5,020 bases of DNA, from positions 1 to 5,020 of the forward strand of contig JAISKX010000238.1 in NCBI GenBank assembly GCA_031260765.1, read 5' to 3'. This document shows positions 1 through 5,020 of the stretch, piece by piece. The first letter of the stretch is position 1; each line of letters begins with the position of its first letter. Both the position numbers and the translations under genes were made by a program. The notes beneath the pieces were generated by a model, which worked only from the letters and a program-made list of their open reading frames with translations, had not been told where the DNA came from and did not search any database. This DNA comes from Endomicrobium sp. (GTDB lineage: Bacteria > Elusimicrobiota > Endomicrobiia > Endomicrobiales > Endomicrobiaceae).

Positions 1-175
1 ATCTACCTTTGTCAATTACAGATTTTAGCAACATTCCCCCCAAGTCAAAGCCAAACAAGACAAACTTCAAAGGCAGGAACACAAAGGCGCGGCTGAATTT
101 TTGGGGTGAGTCCTTAATACCGATGAATTCAGTCATTTCATACAATATATATGCTCCGTCTCTCGTTATCCTCAC
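1..175 (-). CDS. Partial unrecognised protein, N-terminal part, running off the left edge
   Basis: On the minus strand, one frame is open from a stop at 193-191 down to the window edge, with no stop. From the GTG at 175-173 it gives 58 codons: VRITRDGAYILYEMTEFIGI, then a basic stretch, then a hydrophobic stretch that includes FLPLKFVLFGFDLGGM. The composition looks like a real protein. The plus-strand frame over the same bases (upstream of comF) is Lys/Asn/Pro-rich and does not look coding. The start is uncertain. GTG at 175 has AAGG about 9 nt upstream. TTG at 145 has GGAG 8 nt upstream. ATG at 136 is also in frame. I do not recognise the family. The gene would be divergent from comF with essentially no intergenic space. 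It rests on open frame and composition only. Confidence 0.5.
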   Translation of the reverse strand, partial: MRITRDGAYILYEMTEFIGIKDSPQKFSRAFVFLPLKFVLFGFDLGGMLLKSVIDKGR

Positions 176-176
176 T

Positions 177-893
177 ATGAAAAACCTTAATCAGCATTTT
201 CTTTCTTTTATATTTCCGATAGTCTGCTCGTCTTGCGGGGCGGATTTGCCGCCTTTATCTCAAACGAGAATATGCGCAAAATGCAGAGAAAGTCTTCCAA
301 AAATCCAAGGGCTCGTATGTCAAAAATGCGGACTTCCTTTGCCTGACGGCGGAGAGTTTTGTTTTGTATGCCGCAAAAATCCAAAAGAATATTCTTTTGA
401 CAAAATGCGCTCAGTATATTCCTATAAAGACAATATCAGAAAATTGATTTTGAATTTTAAATATTTTGATAGAACTTATTTGTCCAAAGATTTTGTCCCT
501 TCAATGGTTGAAATATTCAAATCAGAGCCCGCCTTTAAAAATATAGACATCATAATAAGCGTTCCGCTAAATATCTTTCGCAGATTAAAAAGAGGCTATA
601 ATCAAGCTCAAATCCTTGCTGAAGGCATATCTCAAGCTATAGGCAAACCTCAAAATTCTCATATCTTATATAGGAAGAAAATGACAAAAGCGCAATTTAA
701 ACTCACAAAACAAGAAAGGCGCGAAAATATAAAAGATTCTTTCTATGCCAAAAACTCGTCCATAATCAAAAACAAAACCATTCTGCTAATTGACGATATA
801 GCCACCACAGGCGCAACAGCCTCAGCCTGCGCCAAAACACTAAAAAAAGCAGGAGCCAAAAAAGTATTCGTCCTAACTCTCGCAAGAGACTGA
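177..893 (+). CDS. comF: ComF family protein: double zinc ribbon plus phosphoribosyltransferase domain
   Basis: This is a 238-aa protein with the ComF/GntX architecture. The N-terminus carries cysteine pairs C17/C20 and C33/C36, then C48/C51 and C62/C65, which fit two zinc ribbons. A type I phosphoribosyltransferase fold follows: ISVPL near 127-131, RGYNQA at 139-144, a KAQFKLTKQERRENI segment near 171-185, and the PRPP-binding loop LLIDDIATTGAT at 203-214. In naturally competent bacteria ComF is a cytosolic protein needed for uptake of transforming DNA. In many others its role is unclear, so competence is not implied here. The ATG at 177 is chosen because family members usually start 10-20 residues before the first CxxC. 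The frame extends upstream to a TTG at 9, but those 56 residues look non-coding and overlap the opposing frame. No Shine-Dalgarno is visible before 177. The length is normal for the family. Confidence 0.9.
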   Translation: MKNLNQHFLSFIFPIVCSSCGADLPPLSQTRICAKCRESLPKIQGLVCQKCGLPLPDGGEFCFVCRKNPKEYSFDKMRSVYSYKDNIRKLILNFKYFDRTYLSKDFVPSMVEIFKSEPAFKNIDIIISVPLNIFRRLKRGYNQAQILAEGISQAIGKPQNSHILYRKKMTKAQFKLTKQERRENIKDSFYAKNSSIIKNKTILLIDDIATTGATASACAKTLKKAGAKKVFVLTLARD

Positions 894-900
894 TATACCC

Positions 901-978
901 ATGTATAAGCCTCCGCGATTAGTCCCTTGACATATCCCCTTAAATAATCTAATATCCCAAAAATCGCGGGGAATACAT
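901..978. repeat. Imperfect inverted repeat bracketing a candidate promoter
   Basis: CTCCGCGATT (911-920) pairs with AATCGCGGGG (962-971): ten pairs, one of them G-U. Further out, ATGTAT (901-906) pairs with ATACAT (973-978). The arms have unequal internal spacing and enclose 41 bp that contain the candidate promoter at 927-955. As RNA this would be a long stem-loop after comF, but no T-tract follows, so it is not a classical terminator. As DNA it could be paired operator sites or the ends of a small decayed element. Confidence 0.5.
927..955 (+). promoter_or_regulatory. Candidate sigma-70 promoter for the lyase-TRAP operon
   Basis: A perfect -35 hexamer TTGACA (927-932) is followed, after exactly 17 bp, by TAATAT (950-955), which matches the -10 consensus at 4 of 6 positions. 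Transcription would start near 962 and leave a leader of about 140 nt holding the two hairpins at 1029-1045 and 1060-1088. The heptamer ATATCCC occurs at 932-938 and again at 952-958, 20 bp apart. The call is made by eye from consensus and spacing only. Confidence 0.45.
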
Positions 979-1028
979 ACCAGCGAACTATGTTTTAATT
1001 ATAAAAACTAGAAATAATCGCTACAATT

Positions 1029-1045
1029 AAACCACGAAGTGGTTT
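1029..1045 (+). terminator. Short hairpin with TTTT, possible weak terminator or attenuator
   Basis: AAACCAC (1029-1035) and GTGGTTT (1039-1045) form a perfect 7-bp stem around a GAA loop. The run GGTTTT ends at 1046, so the T-tract is short and partly inside the stem. It could be a weak terminator of comF transcription, an attenuator in the operon leader, or simply one half of a tandem palindrome with the next hairpin. Confidence 0.3.
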
Positions 1046-1059
1046 TATGTTGTTAATAA

Positions 1060-1088
1060 CCGCGTATTGCCTGCAAGGCAATGCGTGG
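1060..1088 (+). promoter_or_regulatory. Strong leader hairpin just upstream of the lyase ribosome-binding site
   Basis: Bases 1060-1072 pair with 1076-1088 around a three-base GCA loop: 13 consecutive pairs, two of them G-U. The core is TTGCCT/AGGCAA. The stem ends four bases before the Shine-Dalgarno AAGGAG at 1093. No T-tract follows, so a terminator is unlikely. It could influence ribosome access, protect the 5' end of the mRNA, or be a REP-like dispersed palindrome together with the hairpin at 1029-1045. Confidence 0.55.
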
Positions 1089-1092
1089 ATAC

Positions 1093-1098
1093 AAGGAG
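1093..1098 (+). promoter_or_regulatory. Shine-Dalgarno that fixes the start of the DapA-like gene
   Basis: AAGGAG lies 6 nt before the ATG at 1105. The frame also has an earlier ATG at 1081, but that one lies inside the leader hairpin and has no ribosome-binding site. The 1105 start also gives the family-typical beginning MIRPTGSWVAMPTPF. Confidence 0.85.
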
Positions 1099-1104
1099 AA
1101 TAAT

Positions 1105-2019
1105 ATGATTAGACCAACAGGTTCTTGGGTGGCGATGCCTACGCCTTTTGATAAGAAGGATAAGATTGATTTTGGGGCTTTTAAGGTTTTGATTGACCGC
1201 CAAATCAAGTATGGGACTTCGGAATTGTTTGTGCTTGGCTCTGCCGGCGAAACCACTTTGCTGTCCATAGAAGAAAAAAAAGAAATTATTAAAAATGTCA
1301 TTAAACTCACAAAAGGGCGCATTCCTGTGTTTTTCGGATGCGCGGCGCCTACTACTGATGGGGCGATTGAGTTGGCTAAGTTTTGTGAGTCTCAAGATGC
1401 CGATGGGGTAATTTTTACTATTCCGCCTTATGTGCTTATACCTCAAAATGCGGCTTTGGCTCATCTTGACGCTTGTATGTCTGCCGTCAAAATATCTTGC
1501 GGCATATATAATAATCCTTCCCGTTTGGGAGTAAATGTTGACCCTGAAACCATCGCTGAACTTTCCAAAAAGCATCCCAATTTTGTCGCAGATAAAGAGG
1601 CTATGCCTTATGTAAAGCAATTGATAGATGTCAAAAGGCTTTGCGGAGATAAATTAAATATCTTGTGCTGCGACTTTCCTAAATATTCAATAATAATCCC
1701 AACGCTTGCCATAGGAGGAAACGGGACGGCAAATATCGGCGGCAATATTATTCCTCAAGAGGCGGCTCTTTATTCCCGCCCTTGGACTGATATGAAAATC
1801 ATAGAAGAGTGTAGAAAAGAATATTTTAAATGGGCGCCGCTGCTTAGTGAATTATACCGCCTATCAAATCCAATAGTAATCAAAGCCGCTCTAAATATAT
1901 TGGGACTTCCCGGCGGAGCCTTGAGAAAGCCGTATTTGGATTATAGCGGAACGCATTATAAAGAGTTAAAGAAAATATTGACAGAGACAGGCGTAGTAAA
2001 AAAATACGCAGTAAAATAA
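1105..2019 (+). CDS. Dihydrodipicolinate synthase / N-acetylneuraminate lyase superfamily protein (DapA-like lyase or aldolase)
   Basis: This is a 304-aa cytosolic (beta/alpha)8-barrel enzyme that forms a Schiff base between a lysine and a 2-keto acid. The Schiff-base lysine is K164 in VADKEA. The tyrosine and carboxylate-binding arginine are Y135 and R140 in GIYNNPSRLG. The phosphate-loop-like segment is GSAGETT (45-51), and a late motif is GGNGTANIGGN (204-214). Compared with E. coli DapA (recalled alignment), T44 becomes S46, T45 becomes A47 and Y107 becomes V110. The lysine-inhibition residues H53, H56, N80 and E84 become I55, K58, P82 and G86. This argues for a catabolic aldolase or dehydratase rather than lysine biosynthesis. 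PSRxG makes it DHDPS-like rather than a typical sialate lyase. It is the first gene of an operon with a TAXI-TRAP transporter, which begins 32 nt later, so its substrate is probably the imported acid or a derivative. Family assignment is firm; the reaction is unknown. Confidence 0.9.
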   Translation: MIRPTGSWVAMPTPFDKKDKIDFGAFKVLIDRQIKYGTSELFVLGSAGETTLLSIEEKKEIIKNVIKLTKGRIPVFFGCAAPTTDGAIELAKFCESQDADGVIFTIPPYVLIPQNAALAHLDACMSAVKISCGIYNNPSRLGVNVDPETIAELSKKHPNFVADKEAMPYVKQLIDVKRLCGDKLNILCCDFPKYSIIIPTLAIGGNGTANIGGNIIPQEAALYSRPWTDMKIIEECRKEYFKWAPLLSELYRLSNPIVIKAALNILGLPGGALRKPYLDYSGTHYKELKKILTETGVVKKYAVK

Positions 2020-2021
2020 AA

Positions 2022-2044
2022 AAGGAGCATTGACTCCATAGGAG
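2022..2044 (+). promoter_or_regulatory. Duplicate Shine-Dalgarno with a shared CTCC that can pair with either copy
   Basis: Upstream of the TAXI gene, AAGGAG (2022-2027) and AGGAG (2040-2044) flank a CTCC (2034-2037). The second copy is 7 nt from the ATG at 2052 and is the working site. CTCC can pair with the first GGAG (loop of 6) or with the second (loop of 3), but not with both. The stems are only 4 bp, so any switching effect is speculative. Confidence 0.4.
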
Positions 2045-2051
2045 AAACAAA

Positions 2052-3053
2052 ATGAAAAAGACAAAAGTTGTATTAAGTATCGCTTTGGCTATTGCTTTTG
2101 CGGTATTTGCAGTTGCGGCGCCTACAAAAGCGCCTCAAAAAGTTCGTAAGTATTCAGTTGCAGGCGGGTCTATCGGAGGGAATTTTTATGTGATGGGCGC
2201 GGGAATTGCGCAGATTCTTAACAATCACGCTGGAAAAGATTTTCTCTTTACAGCGGAAGCCACAGGCGGCGGAACGGCAAATGCCACCATGCTTGAAAAC
2301 GGTCAAGCGGAACTCGGCATTGTGATGACTTCGTCCCTTTATGAGTCTTTACAAGGCAGCGCGTCTTGGACAGGCGGCAAGAAATATTCAAAACTAAGAG
2401 GCGTAGCCGCAATTTATCCTTCTTGGCTTACCATTTACACATTGAAAAGTTCAGGAATTAAGAGTTTGAAAGATTTTAAAGGAAAGAGAATAGGGCTCGG
2501 CTCAAAAGGCGCGGCTATGGACTCAATTTTCCGCGACTTCCTTAAAGAGCAAAAAATCGTTCCCGCTCAAATACACAATGACGGACATGGAGCGACTGCG
2601 ACAGCGCTTAATAACGGCGTAATAGACGCGGCTTTATTGTTCTCATATCCTCCGTTTCCGGCGATAGCGGAACTTGAAAGTTCAAAAGAACTTTATTTTG
2701 TGCCTCTCACAGCGTCAGAACAAAACGCTTTGGTAAAAAAGTATCCTTTTTACAGCAAAGACGCTATGCCTGTGGGTTCTTATAAAGGCGCGACTAAAAA
2801 TGTTGACGGAGTTTCAGAATGGAATATGCTTGTAAGCAGCAGCGACCTTTCGGCAGACGAAGTCTATTTAATCACAAAAACTCTGTTTGAAAATCAGAAA
2901 GATTTGATTGCTATACATAAAAGCGGACAATTTCTAACTCCTCAAAATGCTTTGAAATTCAATATTCCTTTGCATGCCGGAACTATCAGATATTTAAAAG
3001 AAGTCGGCGTCAAAGTTCCTCAGAATTTAATCCCGCCTGAGTATAAAGATTAA
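2052..3053 (+). CDS. TAXI family TRAP transporter solute-binding protein
   Basis: This is a 333-aa periplasmic receptor of the TAXI (TRAP-associated extracytoplasmic immunogenic) class. A Sec signal peptide has basic residues MKKTK, a hydrophobic core at about 6-21, and likely cleavage near AVAA (20-23). There is no lipobox cysteine. The mature part opens with YSVAGGSIGGNFYVMG (34-49), the family's usual glycine-rich start. TGGGTANATMLENGQAELGI (71-90), GIKSLKDFKGKRIGLGS (135-151) and a C-terminal HAGTIRYLKEVGV (308-320) follow, all typical of TAXI proteins. It would bind the solute and deliver it to the fused permease encoded next, whose start codon overlaps this gene's stop. The few characterised TAXI proteins bind small carboxylates such as glutamate or 2-oxoglutarate. 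The ligand here cannot be read from sequence. The DapA-like neighbour makes a keto or hydroxy acid plausible. Confidence 0.93.
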   Translation: MKKTKVVLSIALAIAFAVFAVAAPTKAPQKVRKYSVAGGSIGGNFYVMGAGIAQILNNHAGKDFLFTAEATGGGTANATMLENGQAELGIVMTSSLYESLQGSASWTGGKKYSKLRGVAAIYPSWLTIYTLKSSGIKSLKDFKGKRIGLGSKGAAMDSIFRDFLKEQKIVPAQIHNDGHGATATALNNGVIDAALLFSYPPFPAIAELESSKELYFVPLTASEQNALVKKYPFYSKDAMPVGSYKGATKNVDGVSEWNMLVSSSDLSADEVYLITKTLFENQKDLIAIHKSGQFLTPQNALKFNIPLHAGTIRYLKEVGVKVPQNLIPPEYKD

Positions 3054-4933
3054 TGTTTGGATTATCTTACGAAAAATTCCGCAATTATTTTGCAATAGCC
3101 CTGGGAGTATTCACAGGGCTATTGCATATAGGGCAGTTCACAATTTATCCTATGGAAAGCATTCGCTTTTATGCTTGGCATTTGATGTTGGGTCTTGTTT
3201 TTGTGTTTTTGTATAAGCCTACGATAAAAAATGCCTCAAAAAAATGGCTTATATTTGATTGGTTTTTGATTGCTCTTAGCGTTTTTGTAGGTTTTGTTGT
3301 AATCGGTCAATACGATGTTTATACGGAAATAATGCAAAACAGCAGACCTGATTTGCGCTTTTTTATTGTCGGCATCATAGCGGCATTTCTTGTTTTAGAA
3401 GCGTCCCGCCGCACTATCGGCTGGGTTTTGCCCGCCATTGCCGTCGGCACAGTATTGTATGCGATGTTCGGCGGAGACTTGCCGGGGCTTCTTGCTCATC
3501 GCGGTTATAGTATTTCAAGAGTTGTGGGCGCGATTTTTAGCGACCAAGGCATATACGGAACTCCCATAGCGGTATCGGCGTCCAATATTTATTTGTTTTT
3601 ATTATTTGCCGCTTTGCTTAGCGCGTCGGGAGCGGACATAATCTTTCAAAATGTAGCCATAGCCTTGACAGGCAGAAAACGGGGCGGTCCCGCAAAAATG
3701 GCTGTTGTTGCGAGTTGTCTTTTCGGCAGTATTTCAGGCAGCGCTGTGGCAAATGTTATGTCAACAGGCGCTTTTACCATTCCTTTGATGAAAAGGCAGG
3801 GCTATCAAAAAAGATTTGCAGGCGCGGTTGAAGCGGTCGCCTCCACAGGCGGACAGATTATGCCCCCCATTATGGGAGCGGCGGCTTTTGTTATGAGCGA
3901 TTTTGCAGGCATTTCTTACGGCGCAATTTGCATAGCCGCCTTACTTCCCGCTTTGATGTATTATGTAACTCTTTTTAAAATGGTGGATTTAGAATCAATC
4001 AAATCCAATTTAAAAGGACTTCCGCCGGAAAATCTGCCTAAGGTAAAAGATGAATTAAAAAGATGTTTTAAATTGATTGTTCCGCTTGCGGTTTTGATGT
4101 TTTTCTTACTTATTATACAAACCACTCCTATGACTTCAGTCATTTATTCCATAGGCGCTTTGATTGTGTGCGGTTTTATCGCAAGGGAAGACAGGCTCAA
4201 CCTTAAAAAACTATTGAACGGTTTTGCGGGAGCGGGACGCAATTTGCCGCAAGTTGTGTCTGCTTGCGCTTGTTCAGGCATAGTGACAGCTATGTTTGCT
4301 ATCACGGGGCTGGGATTAAAATTTTCAAATTTCATAGTTCAACTTGGCGGCAGCAGTATAATTTTGAGTTTGATTCTCGCTATGATTATATGTGTGATTT
4401 TGGGTATGGGACTACCTGCCACTGCGGCTTATATAATTTGCGCTACGGCTATAGCCCCCGCTTTAATAAAAATCGGCGTAGGCGTTTTGCCCGCTCATTT
4501 ATTCCTTTTATATTTCGCGTCAATATCGGCAATCACACCTCCGGTGGCGGTTGCTTCTTATGCCGCTGCGGGCATAGCGGGGGAAAATGCACTCAAAATA
4601 GGTTTGACTGCGGTAAAACTCGGCATAGCGGGTTTTGCCTTGCCTTTTACTTTTGTTTTAAATTCCGATTATCTTCATTTGGGCTTTGATTTGCTAACTC
4701 TTTTTACTTGGATATCCGCTTTTATAGTATGTTATTGCTGCGCGGTAATAATACAAGGATATAATGAATACAAGATTACGATAATAGAAAAACTTTTATA
4801 TTGCGCGGTAATTTTTTCCGCCATTCAAAGCGGATTTTTGATTTCCGCATCTGGGTGGGTATTGTTTTTCATCATATACTGGGGTTCAAGATTTGTCCGC
4901 AACAAGAAAGCAAGAACAACATTTCTTATCTAA
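3053..4933 (+). CDS. TRAP transporter fused permease (4TM/12TM, DctQ-DctM fusion, TAXI type)
   Basis: This is a 626-aa inner-membrane protein. About four N-terminal membrane helices (roughly 11-29, 38-54, 66-85 and 101-118) stand in for the small DctQ subunit and are joined to a DctM-like transport domain. DctM signatures are clear: GSISGSAVANVMSTG (225-239), TIPLMKRQGY (242-251), STGGQIMPPIMGAA (264-277), GMGLPATAAYI (451-461) and ITPPVAVASYAAAGIA (494-509). Several hydrophobic helices follow to the C-terminus, which ends in a basic tail. Such permeases import solute captured by the TAXI protein, usually driven by a sodium gradient. The ATG overlaps the upstream stop as TAATG, and no good Shine-Dalgarno precedes it, so translation is probably coupled to the TAXI gene. 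Length and motifs are normal for fused TAXI permeases, and I see no frameshift. It is the last gene of the operon. Confidence 0.95.
   Translation: MFGLSYEKFRNYFAIALGVFTGLLHIGQFTIYPMESIRFYAWHLMLGLVFVFLYKPTIKNASKKWLIFDWFLIALSVFVGFVVIGQYDVYTEIMQNSRPDLRFFIVGIIAAFLVLEASRRTIGWVLPAIAVGTVLYAMFGGDLPGLLAHRGYSISRVVGAIFSDQGIYGTPIAVSASNIYLFLLFAALLSASGADIIFQNVAIALTGRKRGGPAKMAVVASCLFGSISGSAVANVMSTGAFTIPLMKRQGYQKRFAGAVEAVASTGGQIMPPIMGAAAFVMSDFAGISYGAICIAALLPALMYYVTLFKMVDLESIKSNLKGLPPENLPKVKDELKRCFKLIVPLAVLMFFLLIIQTTPMTSVIYSIGALIVCGFIAREDRLNLKKLLNGFAGAGRNLPQVVSACACSGIVTAMFAITGLGLKFSNFIVQLGGSSIILSLILAMIICVILGMGLPATAAYIICATAIAPALIKIGVGVLPAHLFLLYFASISAITPPVAVASYAAAGIAGENALKIGLTAVKLGIAGFALPFTFVLNSDYLHLGFDLLTLFTWISAFIVCYCCAVIIQGYNEYKITIIEKLLYCAVIFSAIQSGFLISASGWVLFFIIYWGSRFVRNKKARTTFLI
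3091..3126 (+). repeat. Perfect 13-bp inverted repeat inside the start of the permease gene
   Basis: TGCAATAGCCCTG (3091-3103) is the exact reverse complement of CAGGGCTATTGCA (3114-3126), with a 10-nt loop between. It begins 38 nt after the permease start codon and covers codons 13 to 25 (AIALGVFTGLLHI). As mRNA it would be a stable hairpin just downstream of the TAXI gene. It may protect the 3' end of a shorter TAXI transcript or slow early permease translation. The pairing is seen directly; the function is inferred. Confidence 0.7.
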
Positions 4934-4955
4934 TCTCTGCATTTTTTGCTATAAT
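4926..4955 (+). promoter_or_regulatory. Extended -10 promoter for the gene at the right edge
   Basis: TGCTATAAT (4947-4955) is a perfect TATAAT with the TGn extension. The best -35 is poor (TTATCT at 4926-4931, 18-bp spacer, overlapping the end of the permease gene), which is common for extended -10 promoters. Transcription would start near 4962, about 37 nt before the ATG at 4999. It suggests that the next gene is expressed independently of the TRAP operon. No terminator hairpin is visible between 4934 and 4998. Confidence 0.55.
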
Positions 4956-4984
4956 CCGCCCTCATTTCCGTGATTTTTTAAATT

Positions 4985-4990
4985 AAGAGG
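4985..4990 (+). promoter_or_regulatory. Ribosome-binding site of the right-edge gene
   Basis: AAGAGG lies 8 nt before the ATG at 4999. Together with the extended -10 promoter upstream, it supports a real gene start even though only seven codons are visible. Confidence 0.55.
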
Positions 4991-4998
4991 TTTTATAT

Positions 4999-5020
4999 AT
5001 GCAATTTTGGCTCATTCGTA
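4999..5020 (+). CDS. Start of a new gene, cut by the right edge
   Basis: Only ATG plus six codons are visible (MQFWLIR, with the next codon beginning in A). The ATG has a good Shine-Dalgarno (4985-4990) and a promoter upstream. The opening resembles the first beta-strand of histidine phosphatases (xLIRHG). However, the next codon starts with A, so it cannot be histidine, and that family is not supported. No function can be assigned. Confidence 0.5.

Noticed and set aside
141..146. TACAAT as a -10 box for comF
   Set aside because: It matches 5 of 6 positions, but no -35 box sits at acceptable spacing and the region appears to be coding on the other strand.
9..176. N-terminal extension of comF from a TTG at 9 or the ATG at 123
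   Set aside because: These residues look non-coding and add 18-56 residues beyond the normal ComF start. They also overlap a more protein-like minus-strand frame.
894..907. Possible terminator hairpin TATAC-CCAT-GTATA right after comF
   Set aside because: The stem is only five mostly A-T pairs with no T-tract, too weak to call.
1000..1005. TATAAA as an alternative -10 for the operon
   Set aside because: No reasonable -35 lies 16-18 bp upstream. The TTGACA-N17-TAATAT pair is better.
1045..1620. Long minus-strand open frames (1045-1620 and 1053-1322) opposite the lyase gene
   Set aside because: They lie antisense to a clearly conserved enzyme gene. Their translations show no recognisable domain and are basic and irregular, so they are shadows.
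1105..2019. Calling the DapA-like gene dapA (lysine biosynthesis) or nanA (sialate lyase)
   Set aside because: The DHDPS Y107 equivalent and the lysine-inhibition residues are missing. The PSRxG motif does not fit typical sialate lyases, so neither symbol is justified.
4264..4689. 141-codon plus-strand frame inside the permease gene
   Set aside because: It is out of frame with the conserved DctM motifs. Its translation is His/Cys/Arg-rich without a domain, and the permease frame is intact across it.
4739..4812. Direct repeat TGCGCGGTAAT at 4739-4749 and 4802-4812
   Set aside because: The copies are 63 bp apart and in frame, and both encode CAVI within membrane helices. This is most likely coincidence of hydrophobic coding sequence.

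Overview
This window comes from an AT-rich bacterial chromosome. The substrate-binding protein has an ordinary Sec signal peptide with no lipobox cysteine, so it is probably a free periplasmic protein. That favours a Gram-negative (diderm) host. The sequence does not let me name the phylum.

Layout: (1) On the left edge (about 1-175) the minus strand holds an open, protein-like reading frame that runs off the window; I read it as the 5' end of an unrecognised gene. (2) Head-to-head with it, at 177-893 (+), is a complete ComF/GntX-type phosphoribosyltransferase with an N-terminal double zinc ribbon. (3) A 211-bp gap (894-1104) is rich in structure: an imperfect inverted repeat (901-920 / 962-978) brackets a candidate promoter (927-955), and two further hairpins (1029-1045 and 1060-1088) lie just ahead of a strong Shine-Dalgarno. 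(4) A compact three-gene operon follows on the plus strand: a DapA/NanA-superfamily lyase or aldolase (1105-2019), a TAXI-type TRAP solute-binding protein (2052-3053), and a fused 4TM/12TM TRAP permease (3053-4933). The last two overlap by one base (TAATG). (5) After the operon, an extended -10 promoter and a ribosome-binding site lead into a new gene that begins at 4999 and is cut by the right edge.

The operon reads as an uptake-and-breakdown unit. The periplasmic TAXI protein would capture an unknown, probably carboxylate, solute. The fused permease would import it with an ion gradient. The DapA-like enzyme would act on it, or on a product of it, through a lysine Schiff base. The enzyme keeps the Schiff-base lysine, the tyrosine and the carboxylate-binding arginine of the family. 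It lacks the second tyrosine of the DHDPS proton relay and the residues of the E. coli lysine feedback site, so it is unlikely to be the lysine-biosynthesis enzyme. The substrate cannot be read from the sequence.

The most striking non-coding signal is a perfect 13-bp inverted repeat with a 10-nt loop, just inside the permease gene (3091-3126). It could set the ratio of binding protein to permease.
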